This document shows positions 28,241-29,852 of a stretch of DNA of 29,852 nt, one piece after another (the first letter of the stretch is position 1; every line of letters begins with the position of its first letter). The notes beneath the pieces were generated by a model that was given only the letters and a program-made list of their open reading frames with translations, searched no databases and was not told the DNA's origin. The position numbers were made by a program, and so were the translations under genes. Source of the stretch: an uncultured Bacilli bacterium (lineage in GTDB: Bacteria > Bacillota_I > Bacilli_A > RF39 > UBA660); NCBI GenBank assembly GCA_934130265.1, contig CAKOYC010000003.1, positions 1-29,852 of the forward strand. The letters are read 5' to 3'.

Positions 28241-29852
28241 AAATTATCACTACTTTCTAATTCTTCTATTTCTTTTAAATAACTTTGATAGTTAAGATCA
28301 CTTGGTAGTCTTAAATCACCTCTTGGAGATAAACTGATACTGCCAACTTTTACACCATCTGGCAAACAGTTTCTTTTAAATTGTTGAGTGAAAAATCTAG
28401 TAATAAATATCTTTAAACATTTTAGTATTTCCTCTTTTTTATACTCGTTAAAAGTCTTAACTGCTATATAGTATAACTTTTTAGGAGCAAGACTATGCCT
28501 TAAGAAATGATATAAGAAAAAGTCATGTAGAATATAACTACCAATAGAGTTTTCTGTTTTTTGCACTATGTTACCATCTTTATCTGGTGGTAATAATTCA
28601 GGAGAAATAGGTGTTTTTAAAATATCATCTAATATTATTTTTTTACTATCATCTTCCTTCTTCATATACCAATTAACTAAGTGACGAATTAATGTCTTGG
28701 GAACACCAATATTTACAGCATACATACTCATATGGTCACCATTATAGGTACACCAACCAAGAGCTAGTTCTGATAAATCCCCAGTACCAATTACTATACC
28801 TTTCTCCTTATTAGCTACATCCATTAATATCTGAGTTCTTTCTCTTGCTTGTAAGTTTTCATAAGTTACACTACGGTCTGTTTCTTTTAGGCCAATATCT
28901 TTCATATGTAGAGTAGCAACTTCCTTAATACTTATTTCTTTTAGTGTAGCTTTATAACTTTTCACTAAATTAATAGCATTTTGATAGGTTCTATTAGTAG
29001 TCCCAAAACCGGGCATCGTTATACCGATTATATCTTTGTTATCACGTCCTAGTTTCTTAAAGGCTTCTACTATTACTAAGAAAGCTAGGGTAGAATCAAG
29101 TCCACCACTCATCCCAATTACACATTTAGGATTATTTAGTTGTAAAAGTCGTCTTGCTAAAGCATTACTTTGAATATTAATTATCTCCAAACATCTTTCA
29201 TCTATTTCTGAATTATTGCTTGGTACAAATGGATATTTGTTATAATCTCTATCTATGTCTTTTATATCAGTTATATTAATTTTAACTGTTCGATATTCTT
29301 TATCATCAATACTTCGCATAAAGGTTCTATTACGTCTTCTTTCATTTACTAAACTTAAAACATCTAAGTCGCCACTTATAATACTACTTTCTAACTGAAA
29401 TCTTTCATTTTCTTTTAAAAGCTTACCATTTTCATAGATAAGACTAGCACCACCAAATAATAAATCAGATGATGACTCCATAATACCACTTGAGGTATAA
29501 ATATATCCTGTCATAGTAGCAGCTGATTGACTAGAGATAAGTCTTTTACGATAATTATTTTTACCGATTAATTCATTACTACTAGATAGATTAAAGATGA
29601 TAGTAGCACCATTTACAGCATAATTACTACTTGGTGGAGTAACAGCCCATAAGTCTTCACATATTTCTATAGCAAAAGTTATTTCTTTTTTCTTTTCATC
29701 TTGAAATAATAAGTCAGTACCAAAGAAAACAGTTTGTCCTAGTATTTCTATATATTTATCTTTTAAATTAAGACTAGAAGAAAACCATCTATCTTCATAA
29801 AATTCATTATAGTTTGGTATATAAGTTTTAGGTATTACTCCTAGTATTTTTC
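28237..29852 (-). CDS. nadE: Glutamine-dependent NAD+ synthetase, 5' end beyond the window
   Basis: The frame is open from the TAA at 28237 to the window edge, about 538 codons; an ATG at 29514 is internal and not the start. Converts deamido-NAD to NAD with ammonia drawn from glutamine. The nitrilase-type glutaminase domain occupies the visible N-terminal part: GVIPKTYIPNYNEFYEDRWF, then FAIEICEDLW with the nucleophile Cys codon at 29659-29661, and GATIIFNLSSSNELIGK. The synthetase domain has the PP-loop GMSGGLDST, VTYENLQARERTQILMDVAN, GTGDLSELALGWCTYNGDHM and, near the C-terminus, LPDGVKVGSISLSPRGDLRL. The Lys and Glu of the glutaminase triad are Lys-rich segments (VIPKTY, and further upstream off-window). 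First visible gene of nadE-prs-nadD-nadK-pncC. Confidence 0.95.
   Translation of the reverse strand, partial: KILGVIPKTYIPNYNEFYEDRWFSSSLNLKDKYIEILGQTVFFGTDLLFQDEKKKEITFAIEICEDLWAVTPPSSNYAVNGATIIFNLSSSNELIGKNNYRKRLISSQSAATMTGYIYTSSGIMESSSDLLFGGASLIYENGKLLKENERFQLESSIISGDLDVLSLVNERRRNRTFMRSIDDKEYRTVKINITDIKDIDRDYNKYPFVPSNNSEIDERCLEIINIQSNALARRLLQLNNPKCVIGMSGGLDSTLAFLVIVEAFKKLGRDNKDIIGITMPGFGTTNRTYQNAINLVKSYKATLKEISIKEVATLHMKDIGLKETDRSVTYENLQARERTQILMDVANKEKGIVIGTGDLSELALGWCTYNGDHMSMYAVNIGVPKTLIRHLVNWYMKKEDDSKKIILDDILKTPISPELLPPDKDGNIVQKTENSIGSYILHDFFLYHFLRHSLAPKKLYYIAVKTFNEYKKEEILKCLKIFITRFFTQQFKRNCLPDGVKVGSISLSPRGDLRLPSDLNYQSYLKEIEELESSDNL

Overview
The window comes from a low-GC Gram-positive-type bacterium (Bacillota; the gene content and small AT-rich proteins suggest Bacilli or an uncultured Mollicutes-like gut lineage, which is inference). 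Evidence: strong AGGAGG-type ribosome sites, A/T-rich codons, RNase HIII, LexA of the Bacillus type, TmcAL/YlbM, a DUF1540 protein, and a PolI with a decayed proofreading domain. TGA is used as a stop (cvpA, rnhC, xerD) and TGG as Trp, so this is not the Mycoplasma code.

Left part (1-9350): the 3' part of a PgeF/YfiH gene; rnhC divergent from cvpA-trxA (a reduced form of the Firmicutes rnhC-zapA-cvpA-polX-mutS2...trxA neighbourhood); yigZ divergent from a five-gene operon made of an AI-2E-type exporter, a dNMP-kinase-like protein, a UPF0200-like P-loop protein, alaS and holA. Middle (9350-11140): a decayed accessory patch with an unrecognised 423-aa protein, an isolated tRNA-Glu(CUC), the last ~40 codons of a tyrosine integrase pointing at the tRNA 3' end, and repeats that look like insertion-sequence ends. 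Next (11140-17100): an unknown protein coupled to tcdA, then a DNA-damage block: lexA, a divergent 46-aa membrane protein with a LexA box in its promoter, polA and mutM. Then pyk (+), and a minus-strand operon DUF218-tmcAL-gmk-membrane protein. xerD-deoB follow on the plus strand.

The most interesting place is 23766-24424, a gene-free stretch with about 14% G+C in its core (hand count 67 of 480 bases, 23881-24360). Near its centre lies a 28-bp sequence (24096-24123) with the layout of a chromosome-dimer-resolution dif site: 11-bp XerC arm, 6-bp spacer, 11-bp XerD arm. Each arm differs at one or two positions from the Bacillus dif arms as I remember them. Gene direction supports a replication terminus here: every gene to the right is on the minus strand and most genes to the left are on the plus strand. 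A XerD-type recombinase is encoded less than 2 kb away, and inverted CCCCTATTTTATT copies bound the island almost symmetrically.

Right part (24425-29852): an HTH regulator with palindromic candidate operators in its promoter, then a compact minus-strand operon nadE-prs-nadD-nadK-pncC. It covers NaMN to NADP, NMN recycling, and PRPP supply. nadE runs off the right edge.
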